Positions 25,613 through 33,327 of a stretch of DNA of 42,909 nucleotides are shown here, in pieces. The DNA lies in the NCBI GenBank assembly GCA_910578345.1, contig CAJTRA010000023.1:1-42909 (forward strand), read 5' to 3'. The translations under genes and the position numbers were made by a program. The stretch comes from an uncultured Lachnospiraceae bacterium (GTDB lineage: Bacteria; Bacillota; Clostridia; Lachnospirales; Lachnospiraceae). The notes below the pieces were generated by a model, which saw only the letters and a list, made by a program, of their open reading frames with translations, searched no databases and had not been told where the DNA came from. Positions within the stretch are counted from its first letter, which is position 1. Each line of letters begins with the position of its first letter.

Positions 25613-26452
25613 TCATTCCTTCACCGCTGAGTCACCGGTGATCCCGTTCAGAATCCAACGCTGGCCGAAAAGGAATAACAACAACAATGGAAATACGATG
25701 ACACAACAGGCCGCCATGATCGCGCCCCACTTCATACCATAAGCTCCCTCTGCAGAAAAGAATGCCTGCAGGCCCATACTCACCAGATATTTCTCCTTCT
25801 TCCGCAGGATCAGGGACGGCCACAGATAACTGTTATAGCATCCCAGGAATGACAACAACCCCAGCGTCATAAAGGAAGAGGTGGACATGGGCGCCAAGAC
25901 CCACCACAAGATCTTCCAATGCCCCGCCCCATCGATCCGCGCCGCCTCCACGATTCCCGGAGAGATCTGGGCAAAGGTCGTGCGCAGGAAAAAGATATTG
26001 AATATGCTGGCACAGCTTGAAAGAATATAACCCATATGGGTATTGATCATACCAATCTTAGACAGGATCACATACGAAGGAAGATAGGTTGTAGCCGCCG
26101 GCATGATATAAGTCACCATGATCAGGGTGATCAGCAGAGTTTTCCCCCGGAACCTGATATTCGTTAACGCATAGGCAAACATGGCTGAATTCACCAGCAC
26201 TACCGCTGTGATGAGTAACGCTGTATAAGCGCTGTTCCACCTATACCTTAAAAAGGTCCCGTCCGCCATCGCATCTGCATAGTTTATCCATTGAGCCACT
26301 GCCGGGAGCAGTTTCGGCGGCATCGCCCAGATCTCATCCTTTGTCTTGATGGAATTCGTAAACATCCAGAGAAAGGGAAAGGCTAAGATCAGGCTCACAA
26401 ACGCCAGAATAATATGGACGAGGAATTCTTTCACTCCTTTTTGTCTTTTCAT
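25613..26452 (-). CDS. ABC transporter permease, MalG/UgpE type
   Basis: 279 residues, six membrane segments, with the EAA loop EAARIDGAGHWKILWWVLAP that contacts the ATPase. The start ATG follows a GGGGGGA site by 7 bases and lies 14 bases after the preceding permease. It forms the inner-membrane channel with that permease for the UgpB-like binding protein. Confidence 0.93.
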   Translation of the reverse strand: MKRQKGVKEFLVHIILAFVSLILAFPFLWMFTNSIKTKDEIWAMPPKLLPAVAQWINYADAMADGTFLRYRWNSAYTALLITAVVLVNSAMFAYALTNIRFRGKTLLITLIMVTYIMPAATTYLPSYVILSKIGMINTHMGYILSSCASIFNIFFLRTTFAQISPGIVEAARIDGAGHWKILWWVLAPMSTSSFMTLGLLSFLGCYNSYLWPSLILRKKEKYLVSMGLQAFFSAEGAYGMKWGAIMAACCVIVFPLLLLFLFGQRWILNGITGDSAVKE

Positions 26453-26466
26453 GATCTGTTCCCCCC

Positions 26467-27381
26467 TTAATTATAAAAAACTGTCTTTTTCGAGATCTGC
26501 GTTTCTAACAGGGATAATATCACTGTTATGAACACCAGTACCAACGCCACTGCGGAGGCCTTACCGGTATCGAAGTTCCGGAATGCTTCCTGATAGTAGA
26601 AGTAGAGCAAGGTGCGGGTAGCGCCCGCCGGACCTCCCTGGGTCAGGATCTGAATCTGGTCGTATGCCTGCAGGGAACTGATGGTAGACATGATCACCAG
26701 GAAAAACGTGGTAGGCGAAATCATCGGTAAGATGATCTTCCAAAATCTCCAGAAACCGTTGGCTCCGTCCATCATCGCCGCCTCTAAAAGACTCTGCGGC
26801 ACCTTTCTGATCGCTTCCATGTAGAATATCATCGTCCATCCTATCGATTTCCAGATCGTCACAATCAACACACTGATCATAGCCGTCTTACTGCTCTGCA
26901 GCCATTGCGATTCCGGCAGTCCTAAGATCCGCATAAGCATGTTCAGAATCCCTACACGCGGTTCGAAAATCCAGGACCACACTACGCTCACCGCCACCAT
27001 AGGCGTAATATAGGGTGCGAAGATAACAGTCCGGTATAAATTCGTTCCTTTCCTTGCCCCGTTCATAGCCAGTGCGATCAGCATTCCGAAAATAATCGTG
27101 GGAACCGTACTGCCCACGGCAAAAATCAATGTATTCTTCATGGCCTCCATGAAGTTTCGGTCACGCAGCAAACTGGTATAATTCTTCAGTCCTCGGAATC
27201 CGATGTTCTCGGACATCATATCCCAATCCGTAAAGCTCAACGCCCCCGAAAGGAGCACCGGCAGAATCCAGAACACAATCAACGGGATCATGGCCGGCAG
27301 GATGAACAAAAGCCCCTGCAGATTTTCTTTCCTGGAATAATGGATCTTTACCTTTTTCTTCTTTCCTTGCAATCGAAACAC
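26467..27381 (-). CDS. ABC transporter permease, MalF/UgpA type
   Basis: 304 residues, six membrane segments, EAA loop EAAMMDGANGFWRFWKIILP. First gene of the five-gene operon. The frame begins at a GTG (27381) with a modest site; another start a few codons on is possible. No ATP-binding subunit is encoded in the operon; a shared MsmK-type ATPase elsewhere is usual for Firmicutes sugar permeases. Confidence 0.9.
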   Translation of the reverse strand: MFRLQGKKKKVKIHYSRKENLQGLLFILPAMIPLIVFWILPVLLSGALSFTDWDMMSENIGFRGLKNYTSLLRDRNFMEAMKNTLIFAVGSTVPTIIFGMLIALAMNGARKGTNLYRTVIFAPYITPMVAVSVVWSWIFEPRVGILNMLMRILGLPESQWLQSSKTAMISVLIVTIWKSIGWTMIFYMEAIRKVPQSLLEAAMMDGANGFWRFWKIILPMISPTTFFLVIMSTISSLQAYDQIQILTQGGPAGATRTLLYFYYQEAFRNFDTGKASAVALVLVFITVILSLLETQISKKTVFYN

Positions 27382-27441
27382 CCGCCTTTTCTCACAGACG
27401 CACTCTCATACGAGCGGCATCGGTTGATTTTTGATGTTTCG

Positions 27442-27486
27442 ATTATAGCATCGTTTTTTGGCAATCTACATATCAGCATTTGCCAA
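27442..27486 (-). promoter_or_regulatory. Promoter and inverted repeat before the ABC operon
   Basis: The minus strand shows TGC-TATAAT (27442-27450), an extended -10. Upstream, TTGGCAA and TTGCCAA (27458-27464 and 27480-27486) form a perfect 7-bp inverted repeat with 15 bases between, spanning the -35 region. This is a good candidate binding site for the adjacent AraC-type response regulator. Confidence 0.6.
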
Positions 27487-27676
27487 TCTCTATCATTATT
27501 TGTCTATTTTGCCCGTAAACAGGATGAAAATCCCCTCTTTCTCTTGATAGATTTGTAATACCATATTATGATAAGGGGCAGAATAATGGATGAATCGGGC
27601 ATTTTGTCCATCAGACAAAACATGAGGTTTCCATTGATCCAGACGCCGCCTGCAAGCGGCAGAATGAGAGGTCGCA

Positions 27677-29500
27677 ATGAAGCTATTTTCCAATATGACC
27701 ATGATCCATAAGATCTGTATCCTTTCCCTGATCTGTCTGACCATCCCCAGCCTGCTCTGTTCCTTCTATCTTTACCGCAGGCAGGCAGATGAATTCTATT
27801 CACAGCTTATCAATGAACAGCTGACGGCGGTAGAACAGGCTGCTAACAATGTGGATACTACGCTCAGTTCCATCTCCCAGCTTGTCATGGATTTAGCTTA
27901 CAGTGAATCACTGACCAATTACTTAGGCAGGATGCACCGGACCGATCTGCTTCGATACCCGGTCTGGTCTGAGAAAATGTTAAATGAGATTATCGCCTCC
28001 ATCCGCTACTCCTTAAAATACCGGGATCTGGGGATCAATTCTGCCAGTATCTATGTTCCCTCCCCCCTTCCCCTGGAAGGAAATTATCTCTATCAGATGG
28101 ACCGCCTGGAAGATCTCGCTTTCTTTCAGGATTTTGCAGATTCAGAGGAAGGCAGCGGATTATATTTCTTAAACCAGGAAGAAACAGAAGCCTTTCGTTC
28201 TGTATGCGGCTATCCTGCTGCCACTGCAGAGCCGGAGATCCTCCTTTTGATCTGCAGGATCGAGCATAATATTTTCGGAGACTGCCTGGGGTATATCCTG
28301 TTTGAATGTTCGCCCCGGCAGGTCTTTTCTCCTCTTTTTTCCCTTCCCTCTTCCCAGGGCCAGCGCCATTACGTATGGTTTCCCGATTCCGGGAGGGAAT
28401 ATAGCCAATACCCCACAGACGATATGGAAGCGCTTCTCTCCCTGTCACAGTAGTCCGACATTCCTTACGCAGATCTGGACAGCTATCATCACATCTGCGT
28501 TCCTCTGGAGCACTTTGCTATCACGGCGATCCACTCAAACCCGGCGCCCTCCTACGCCTATCCGCTTCCTGCGCTGGGTCTTTCTCTCATATTGGCCTGT
28601 TTCGCCCTGCTACAGTTTGTCGTATTGACCTTTTTCATCCGCAGTTCCTTTGACCATCTGCACCGGGATCTGAACCTGATGGACGCCATCATCGCACATG
28701 GCTTCCTGGAGAAAATCCCGGAAACCCGCACCGATGAGATCGGGATGATCGCACACCGCTATAATATCCTGCTGGAGAAGATCTCCTCCCTGATCGGGGA
28801 AAATGTGCGCCGGGAGACAGCACAGACTCAGGCACAATTAAAAGCCCTGCAGTATCAGATCAACCCCCATTTTATCTATAATACCCTCAATATCTTCTCT
28901 GGATATGCCGCCCAGAACGGCCAGAATGTCCTGGCAGAGTCCATCGCTTCCTTTGGACAGCTCTTGCGCTACACCATTAAAAATGACGGAGTATACGCCA
29001 CCATGGAGACAGAACTGCGCAACGCGATGTCTCTGGTTAAGGTATACAACATCCGTTACTTTGACAAACTCCACCTCTCCCTGGATGTGCCCGAAGAGCT
29101 GAAAGATTTCTCGATCATCAAGTTCCTGCTCCAGCCCATTCTGGAGAACGCTATCCTTCATGGTCTGCTGCGCCCCGGCGCTTCTCTAAAGATCCGCCTG
29201 GCAGCCTGGCAGGAAGACGATTCCATCGCCATACAGATCAGTGACGACGGGGAAGGTATGAATCCGCAGCGGCTGGAATGGGTACAAAGATACATGGCCG
29301 ACCCTTCCGAACACGACCAGCCTCTCTCTGCAAAAAGCACCTTTATCGGTCTGAAAAATATCTATAAACGCCTAAAACTCTTTTACGGAGACCAGGCATC
29401 TTTGTCTATCTTAAGTAGAGAACACCATGGCACCACTGTTACGATTCTGATTCCCATGAATCCAGATCAGAAAGGCAGGGAAACATGTATAACGTGTTGA
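27677..29500 (+). pseudogene. YesM-type sensor histidine kinase interrupted by TAG
   Basis: Two open stretches lie in the same frame, separated by one TAG at 28451-28453 (codon 259); the frame between is otherwise open and reads as coding. Joined, the ~607-residue protein has a membrane segment at ~8-27, an extracytoplasmic sensor, a second segment at ~300, a HAMP-like linker, the LytS/YesM box QYQINPHFIYNTLN with phospho-acceptor His398, and an ATPase domain (QPILENAILHGL, ISDDGEGMN). Its end overlaps the response regulator start. As read, only a truncated sensor would be made. A point mutation or a sequencing error are the alternatives. Confidence 0.85.
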
Positions 29501-30978
29501 TCGTAGATGACGAATACTATATCTGTGAGGGACTAAAAAGCCAGCTCCTGCAGCAGAAACATCCCTCCATAGGAGAGATATGCACCTGCCTGAGCGGGGA
29601 GGATGCCCTGGCGCTCTGCGACAGTTTCAAACCACAGATCGTGTTCACGGATATCAAAATGGAGGGCATGGATGGGATTCACCTCATCCATGCCCTGAGC
29701 AGAAGACTACATCCTGTTGCCTTCGTAGTCTTAAGCGGTTATGATGATTTTCATTATGTGAGGGGCGCTTTCCAGAATGGAGCTGTGGATTATCTGCTCA
29801 AACCGATCCTCTCGGAAGATCTGCAGCGGATCCTCTCGACCGTAATCGATGAGCTGAGCGGCTACTCCCAGAATCCAGATCCTCTTAGGAAAACGCTCTT
29901 CCAGCTTTCCGCCGGCATTTTCCAGGAATTATCCTCTCTGGGCACAGAAGAGCACCTGTCTCCTTTCCTGCTTTCCAGCCTGAAAAATTCCAGGATTGGG
30001 GAAGACTGTGCTGCCGCCCTCATAGTGTCCGCATCTCCTTTCCCCCGTGAAGCGCAGATCCGGCAGATCAACCTGCTCTACGACGCTTTCAACCACGTCC
30101 TGAGCAGTCCCCTTGCCGGCGGAAAGATCGCGATCCTCTGCGATGCACGTGACAGGAATGCCCTGGGCAGATTCCTTTCTTCCTTCGTGCTTTCCCAGAA
30201 GGACAGCTATGCCGCCAGCATGACAGACTGTGCGCCCACGACTCAGGCTGCCCGCCTTTTGCGCAGGGCACAGGAGCTTCTGTGTCTGCGGCTCTTTCAT
30301 GGATATGGAAGACTCTATACGGAAGCTGACAGCTTAAACCGGCAGGAATTTCCTCCGAAGCTTAAACACCTGATGTCCCAATTCATCAAGACGCCCGCCC
30401 TGATCTCCAACCAGGTGCAGCGCGCCGCTTTCTCCCGTGAGATCAAAAAGCTCTCTCTTCCTGCGCTACTGCGGTTTTATAGCTATTTCAATGAGATGCT
30501 CAGCGTAGCCCTTTCCGACAATGGCTCTGTATGCTCTGAATATGAGACGCCTTCCCTTTTTGACTTCTCCTGTCTGGACGATCTGGAAGCCCACTTCCAC
30601 AAAGGGCTTGAGAAGTATGCCAGCATCAGCGTTTCCCCTGCACACCGTCCGGGAACGATGTCCATGGTGAAGGAATATGTAGACGCCCATTATATGGAGG
30701 ACCTTACTCTCGCCAGCCTGGCAGACCGCTTCTTTCTCAGCTACTCCTACTTAAGCAAGTCTTTTCACAAGACCTTCTCCATGCCCTTCCAGCAATACCT
30801 GCTCATGCTGCGCATGGAACATGCCCTGAAACTCCTGAAGGATCCCAGCCTGACCATACAACAGATCGCGACATGCGTAGGATACGAGAACGCCTTTAAC
30901 TTCTCCCGCTCCTTTAAGGCACAGTACGGCGTCTCACCCAGCCACTTTAGAAGCGACCAGGGCGAAACGGATGGTTAA
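29485..30978 (+). CDS. Response regulator with AraC-type DNA-binding domain
   Basis: 497 residues. Receiver domain at 1-120 with acidic pocket Asp8/Asp9, phospho-acceptor Asp56 (VFTDIKM) and Lys in LLKPI; a middle linker; an AraC double helix-turn-helix at ~395-497 (LTLASLADRFFLSYSYLSKSF, LTIQQIATCVGYENAFNFSRSF). The start overlaps the 3' end of the kinase gene by 16 bases. It presumably activates the divergent ABC operon when phosphorylated. Intact, unlike its partner. Confidence 0.93.
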   Translation: MYNVLIVDDEYYICEGLKSQLLQQKHPSIGEICTCLSGEDALALCDSFKPQIVFTDIKMEGMDGIHLIHALSRRLHPVAFVVLSGYDDFHYVRGAFQNGAVDYLLKPILSEDLQRILSTVIDELSGYSQNPDPLRKTLFQLSAGIFQELSSLGTEEHLSPFLLSSLKNSRIGEDCAAALIVSASPFPREAQIRQINLLYDAFNHVLSSPLAGGKIAILCDARDRNALGRFLSSFVLSQKDSYAASMTDCAPTTQAARLLRRAQELLCLRLFHGYGRLYTEADSLNRQEFPPKLKHLMSQFIKTPALISNQVQRAAFSREIKKLSLPALLRFYSYFNEMLSVALSDNGSVCSEYETPSLFDFSCLDDLEAHFHKGLEKYASISVSPAHRPGTMSMVKEYVDAHYMEDLTLASLADRFFLSYSYLSKSFHKTFSMPFQQYLLMLRMEHALKLLKDPSLTIQQIATCVGYENAFNFSRSFKAQYGVSPSHFRSDQGETDG

Positions 30979-30991
30979 AAAGATACGGCAA

Positions 30992-31006
30992 TGTGACTTT
31001 ATCACA
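30992..31006. promoter_or_regulatory. Crp/Fnr-type operator
   Basis: TGTGA-CTTTA-TCACA is a perfect 5+5 palindrome. Its centre is about 41 bases before the start predicted from TATCAT at 31028-31033, the class II activator position. The Crp/Fnr protein encoded at 32196-32870 has a recognition helix with Arg188-Glu189 and Ser192-Arg193, matching readers of TGTGA. The 5-base spacer is one shorter than E. coli CRP sites. Confidence 0.6.
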
Positions 31007-31059
31007 GAATAAACTGCTCCCTCCCTGTATCATGAAAGAAAAACAAAAGGAGTTTTGCC

Positions 31060-31257
31060 ATGTCAAAGAGAAAAGCGGCTGTCAGTATCCGGGAGTGCGT
31101 TGCCTGCGGATGCTGCATAAAAGTCTGTCCAAGAAACGCCATCACCATTCCCCACGGCGTCCATGCCGTCATCAACAGCGAGTTATGCGTCGGATGCGGA
31201 AAATGTGTGAAGGAATGTCCTGCAAGCATTATCTCATTGGAGGTGACAGCGCAATGA
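31060..31257 (+). CDS. 2[4Fe-4S] ferredoxin-like protein
   Basis: 65 residues with two complete cluster motifs, CVACGCCIKVCP and CVGCGKCVKECP, so it should carry two [4Fe-4S] clusters and shuttle electrons. AAAGGAG lies 7 bases before the ATG. Its stop overlaps the next gene's start (ATGA). It opens the redox operon behind the Crp-type operator. Confidence 0.92.
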   Translation: MSKRKAAVSIRECVACGCCIKVCPRNAITIPHGVHAVINSELCVGCGKCVKECPASIISLEVTAQ

Positions 31258-31856
31258 AAGAAAAAAAGAAATGGTATGATTACCTCTGGATCTTCTCCCT
31301 CACCTATCTGATCCTTGGATTTTTTAATATCCTTTTTGCGTGGCTTGGCCTTCTGTGTTTCTTTATCCCCCTTATTGTAGCGATTGTAAAGGGCAATAAG
31401 GCTTACTGCAACAAATACTGCGGCAGAGGCCAGCTATTTTCCCTGATCGGCGGCAGATTCGGACTGTCAAGGAAAAAGAATATTCCTGGATGGATGAGAG
31501 CAGGCTATTTCCGATATGGATTTCTGGTGTTCTTCTTTACCATGTTCTTCCTTATGTTGTGGAACACCTGGCTGGTCTTCTCAGGAGCGAAAAATCTCAG
31601 CACTGTGGTAACCTTGTTATGGACCTTCAAGCTTCCCTGGCATTGGGCTTACCATGGAACTCTGTTCTCTGACGGCACCGCCCAGTTTGCATTCGGTTTC
31701 TACAGTGTGATGCTTACCTCCACTGTATTAGGGTTTCTTACCATGATCTTATTCAAACCCCGCTCCTGGTGCGTATACTGCCCTATGGGAACCATGACAC
31801 AGCTTATATGCAAAGCCAAAAACGTGACCACATCACAGAAACAGGAAACAAAATAG
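31254..31856 (+). CDS. NapH-like membrane 4Fe-4S protein
   Basis: About 200 residues with four membrane segments. Cys motifs CNKYCGRGQLF after the second segment and WCVYCPMGTMTQLIC near the end resemble NapH/YccM-type quinol-linked iron-sulfur proteins. It may pass electrons between the membrane and the co-encoded ferredoxin or thioredoxin. Start at ATG 31254, overlapping the ferredoxin stop, with GGAGG 10 bases upstream. A longer frame opening near 30993 overlaps the ferredoxin and is rejected. Confidence 0.83.
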   Translation: MKEKKKWYDYLWIFSLTYLILGFFNILFAWLGLLCFFIPLIVAIVKGNKAYCNKYCGRGQLFSLIGGRFGLSRKKNIPGWMRAGYFRYGFLVFFFTMFFLMLWNTWLVFSGAKNLSTVVTLLWTFKLPWHWAYHGTLFSDGTAQFAFGFYSVMLTSTVLGFLTMILFKPRSWCVYCPMGTMTQLICKAKNVTTSQKQETK

Positions 31857-31898
31857 GATATACTGTAAACAGATCAAAAGAAAAGGAAGGTACTGATT

Positions 31899-32207
31899 AT
31901 GTCGATACTTCATGTAAACAAAGATAACTTCAATTCTGTAAAAACAAGCGAAAAACCCGTGCTCTTAGATTTCTACGCTGACTGGTGCGGGCCCTGCCGC
32001 ATGGTGTCTCCCATAGTGGAAGAAATTGCGGAACAAAACCCGCAGTACCTGATCGGCAAAATCAACGTAGATCAGGAGCCGGAATTGGCACAGAAATTTC
32101 ACGTTCTAAGTATCCCCACGCTGGTTGTGCTCAAAGACGGGAACATCATAAGCCAATCAGCAGGCGCAAGGCCGAAGGCCGATATCCTTGCCATGTTACA
32201 AAGCTAA
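31899..32207 (+). CDS. Thioredoxin
   Basis: 102 residues, complete thioredoxin fold with the active site DWCGPC (Cys30, Cys33) and the cis-proline loop SIPTLVVLKDG. Reduces protein disulfides in the cytoplasm. Third gene of the ferredoxin / NapH-like operon, with its own GGAAGG site. No thioredoxin reductase is adjacent, so the ferredoxin/membrane pair might supply electrons; this is a guess. The 3' end overlaps the converging Crp/Fnr gene by 12 bases. Confidence 0.95.
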   Translation: MSILHVNKDNFNSVKTSEKPVLLDFYADWCGPCRMVSPIVEEIAEQNPQYLIGKINVDQEPELAQKFHVLSIPTLVVLKDGNIISQSAGARPKADILAMLQS

Positions 32208-32870
32208 TTCCCGGAGTCGTTTCTTGTCAAGGATTGTAACGCCGCCCCTTGAAACCTCCACAATTCCTTCGCTGGCAAAATATTTCAGCATTCTGGATAC
32301 CACTTCGCGAGCAGAACCCATATACCGGGCAATCTGCTCGTGCGTCAGCGCGATGGTATCCGAACCTGTTCTGACGGATTCGTCAGACAAAAAGATTGCC
32401 AGGCGCCTGTCCATACTCATAAACAAAACCTGCTGCATCACCCACATCACATCTGAGAAACGGCTGACCGCAGTTTCCAATGCAAAAATACGAATCTCTG
32501 GATTTCTTTCCGCCACTGCCGCAAAAGCGGGGCCGCTGACCACGCAGCAACGGCTGTCCTGTTCCGCGTCTACAAACACCTCGAATGTGATGGCATCCAA
32601 TACACAGGACGCAGACAACATACATAAGTCACCTTTGTGCAGGCGGTAAAGTGTGATATCCTTTCCCTCCTCCGACATCATATAGAGGCGTAAACTTCCC
32701 GAACGGACAAAGATCACACCGGAACATTCGCCGCCATCATGAATATTCCTGCCCTTAGGATAAGTGACATCATATGAATTTTGACAGATATATTCCCTGT
32801 CCGCATCCGATATCTTCTCCCAAAAGGGGAAAATTTCTCTGTAAACAGATTCCAATACGCTTTCCGACAT
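32196..32870 (-). CDS. Crp/Fnr-family transcriptional regulator
   Basis: 224 residues: cyclic-nucleotide-binding-like beta barrel (~20-130), dimer helix, then a winged helix-turn-helix (LTHEQIARYMGSAREVVSRML) with Arg188, Glu189, Ser192, Arg193 on the recognition helix. N-terminal Fnr-type Cys cluster is absent; scattered Cys remain. It converges on the thioredoxin operon and a fitting palindrome lies before that operon, so it is the likely regulator. Confidence 0.92.
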   Translation of the reverse strand: MSESVLESVYREIFPFWEKISDADREYICQNSYDVTYPKGRNIHDGGECSGVIFVRSGSLRLYMMSEEGKDITLYRLHKGDLCMLSASCVLDAITFEVFVDAEQDSRCCVVSGPAFAAVAERNPEIRIFALETAVSRFSDVMWVMQQVLFMSMDRRLAIFLSDESVRTGSDTIALTHEQIARYMGSAREVVSRMLKYFASEGIVEVSRGGVTILDKKRLRELAL

Positions 32871-32941
32871 TGTGTTCCTATCTCCTTGTTCTCTTCGTCC
32901 CTATGCCCTCTGCCGGCTGTTCCAACAGTTCCTCTTCTGCC

Positions 32942-33241
32942 TCATTCCCGTTCCCTGACTGTCACCTGAACCTTGTCCCCCGGCTGCTTCCCGATCCGGG
33001 AACGGATATCTTTACGCACGCCTATGATATAGCACACGCTTCCGTCGGCATTCTTTACCCCCATATTTACGACACTGCCATCATACGGTTCTCCGTCAAA
33101 CGTAGCATGTACTTTCACTCTTCCCCGTCCAAACTCTTTCCTGATGTCATAAGGAAAGACGACATAAGCGCCGCCAGTCTCCCCCGCATCATAAAGCAAA
33201 GACTCATATTTATAAATTCTTTCATTCACTGCCTGCATCAT
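32942..33241 (-). CDS. DUF1905 domain protein
   Basis: 99 residues: GGAYVVFPYDIRKEFGRGRVKV, VHATFDGEPYDGSVVNMG, CYIIGVRKDIRSRIGKQPGD and the family's typical end VRERE. DUF1905 proteins are small beta-barrel-like proteins without known activity. It lies 71 bases upstream of the Crp/Fnr gene on the same strand and may share its transcript. Confidence 0.9.
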   Translation of the reverse strand: MMQAVNERIYKYESLLYDAGETGGAYVVFPYDIRKEFGRGRVKVHATFDGEPYDGSVVNMGVKNADGSVCYIIGVRKDIRSRIGKQPGDKVQVTVRERE

Positions 33242-33327
33242 CCTATCTGTTTTGTATCGTATCGCACAGATTCTATTCGACTAAAAAGACAAAATGCTCA
33301 AAAGCCGCCAATCCCGCAAGAAGACAT

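Noticed and set aside
30993..31253. Longer start for the NapH-like protein
   Set aside because: It would overlap the whole ferredoxin gene and begins inside the Crp-type palindrome; the ATG at 31254 has a good site.
32942..33000. Frameshift extension of the DUF1905 protein past its TGA
   Set aside because: Another frame after the stop reads EAEEELLEQPAEG, which looks coding, but the family normally ends at ERE, so the TGA is the natural end.
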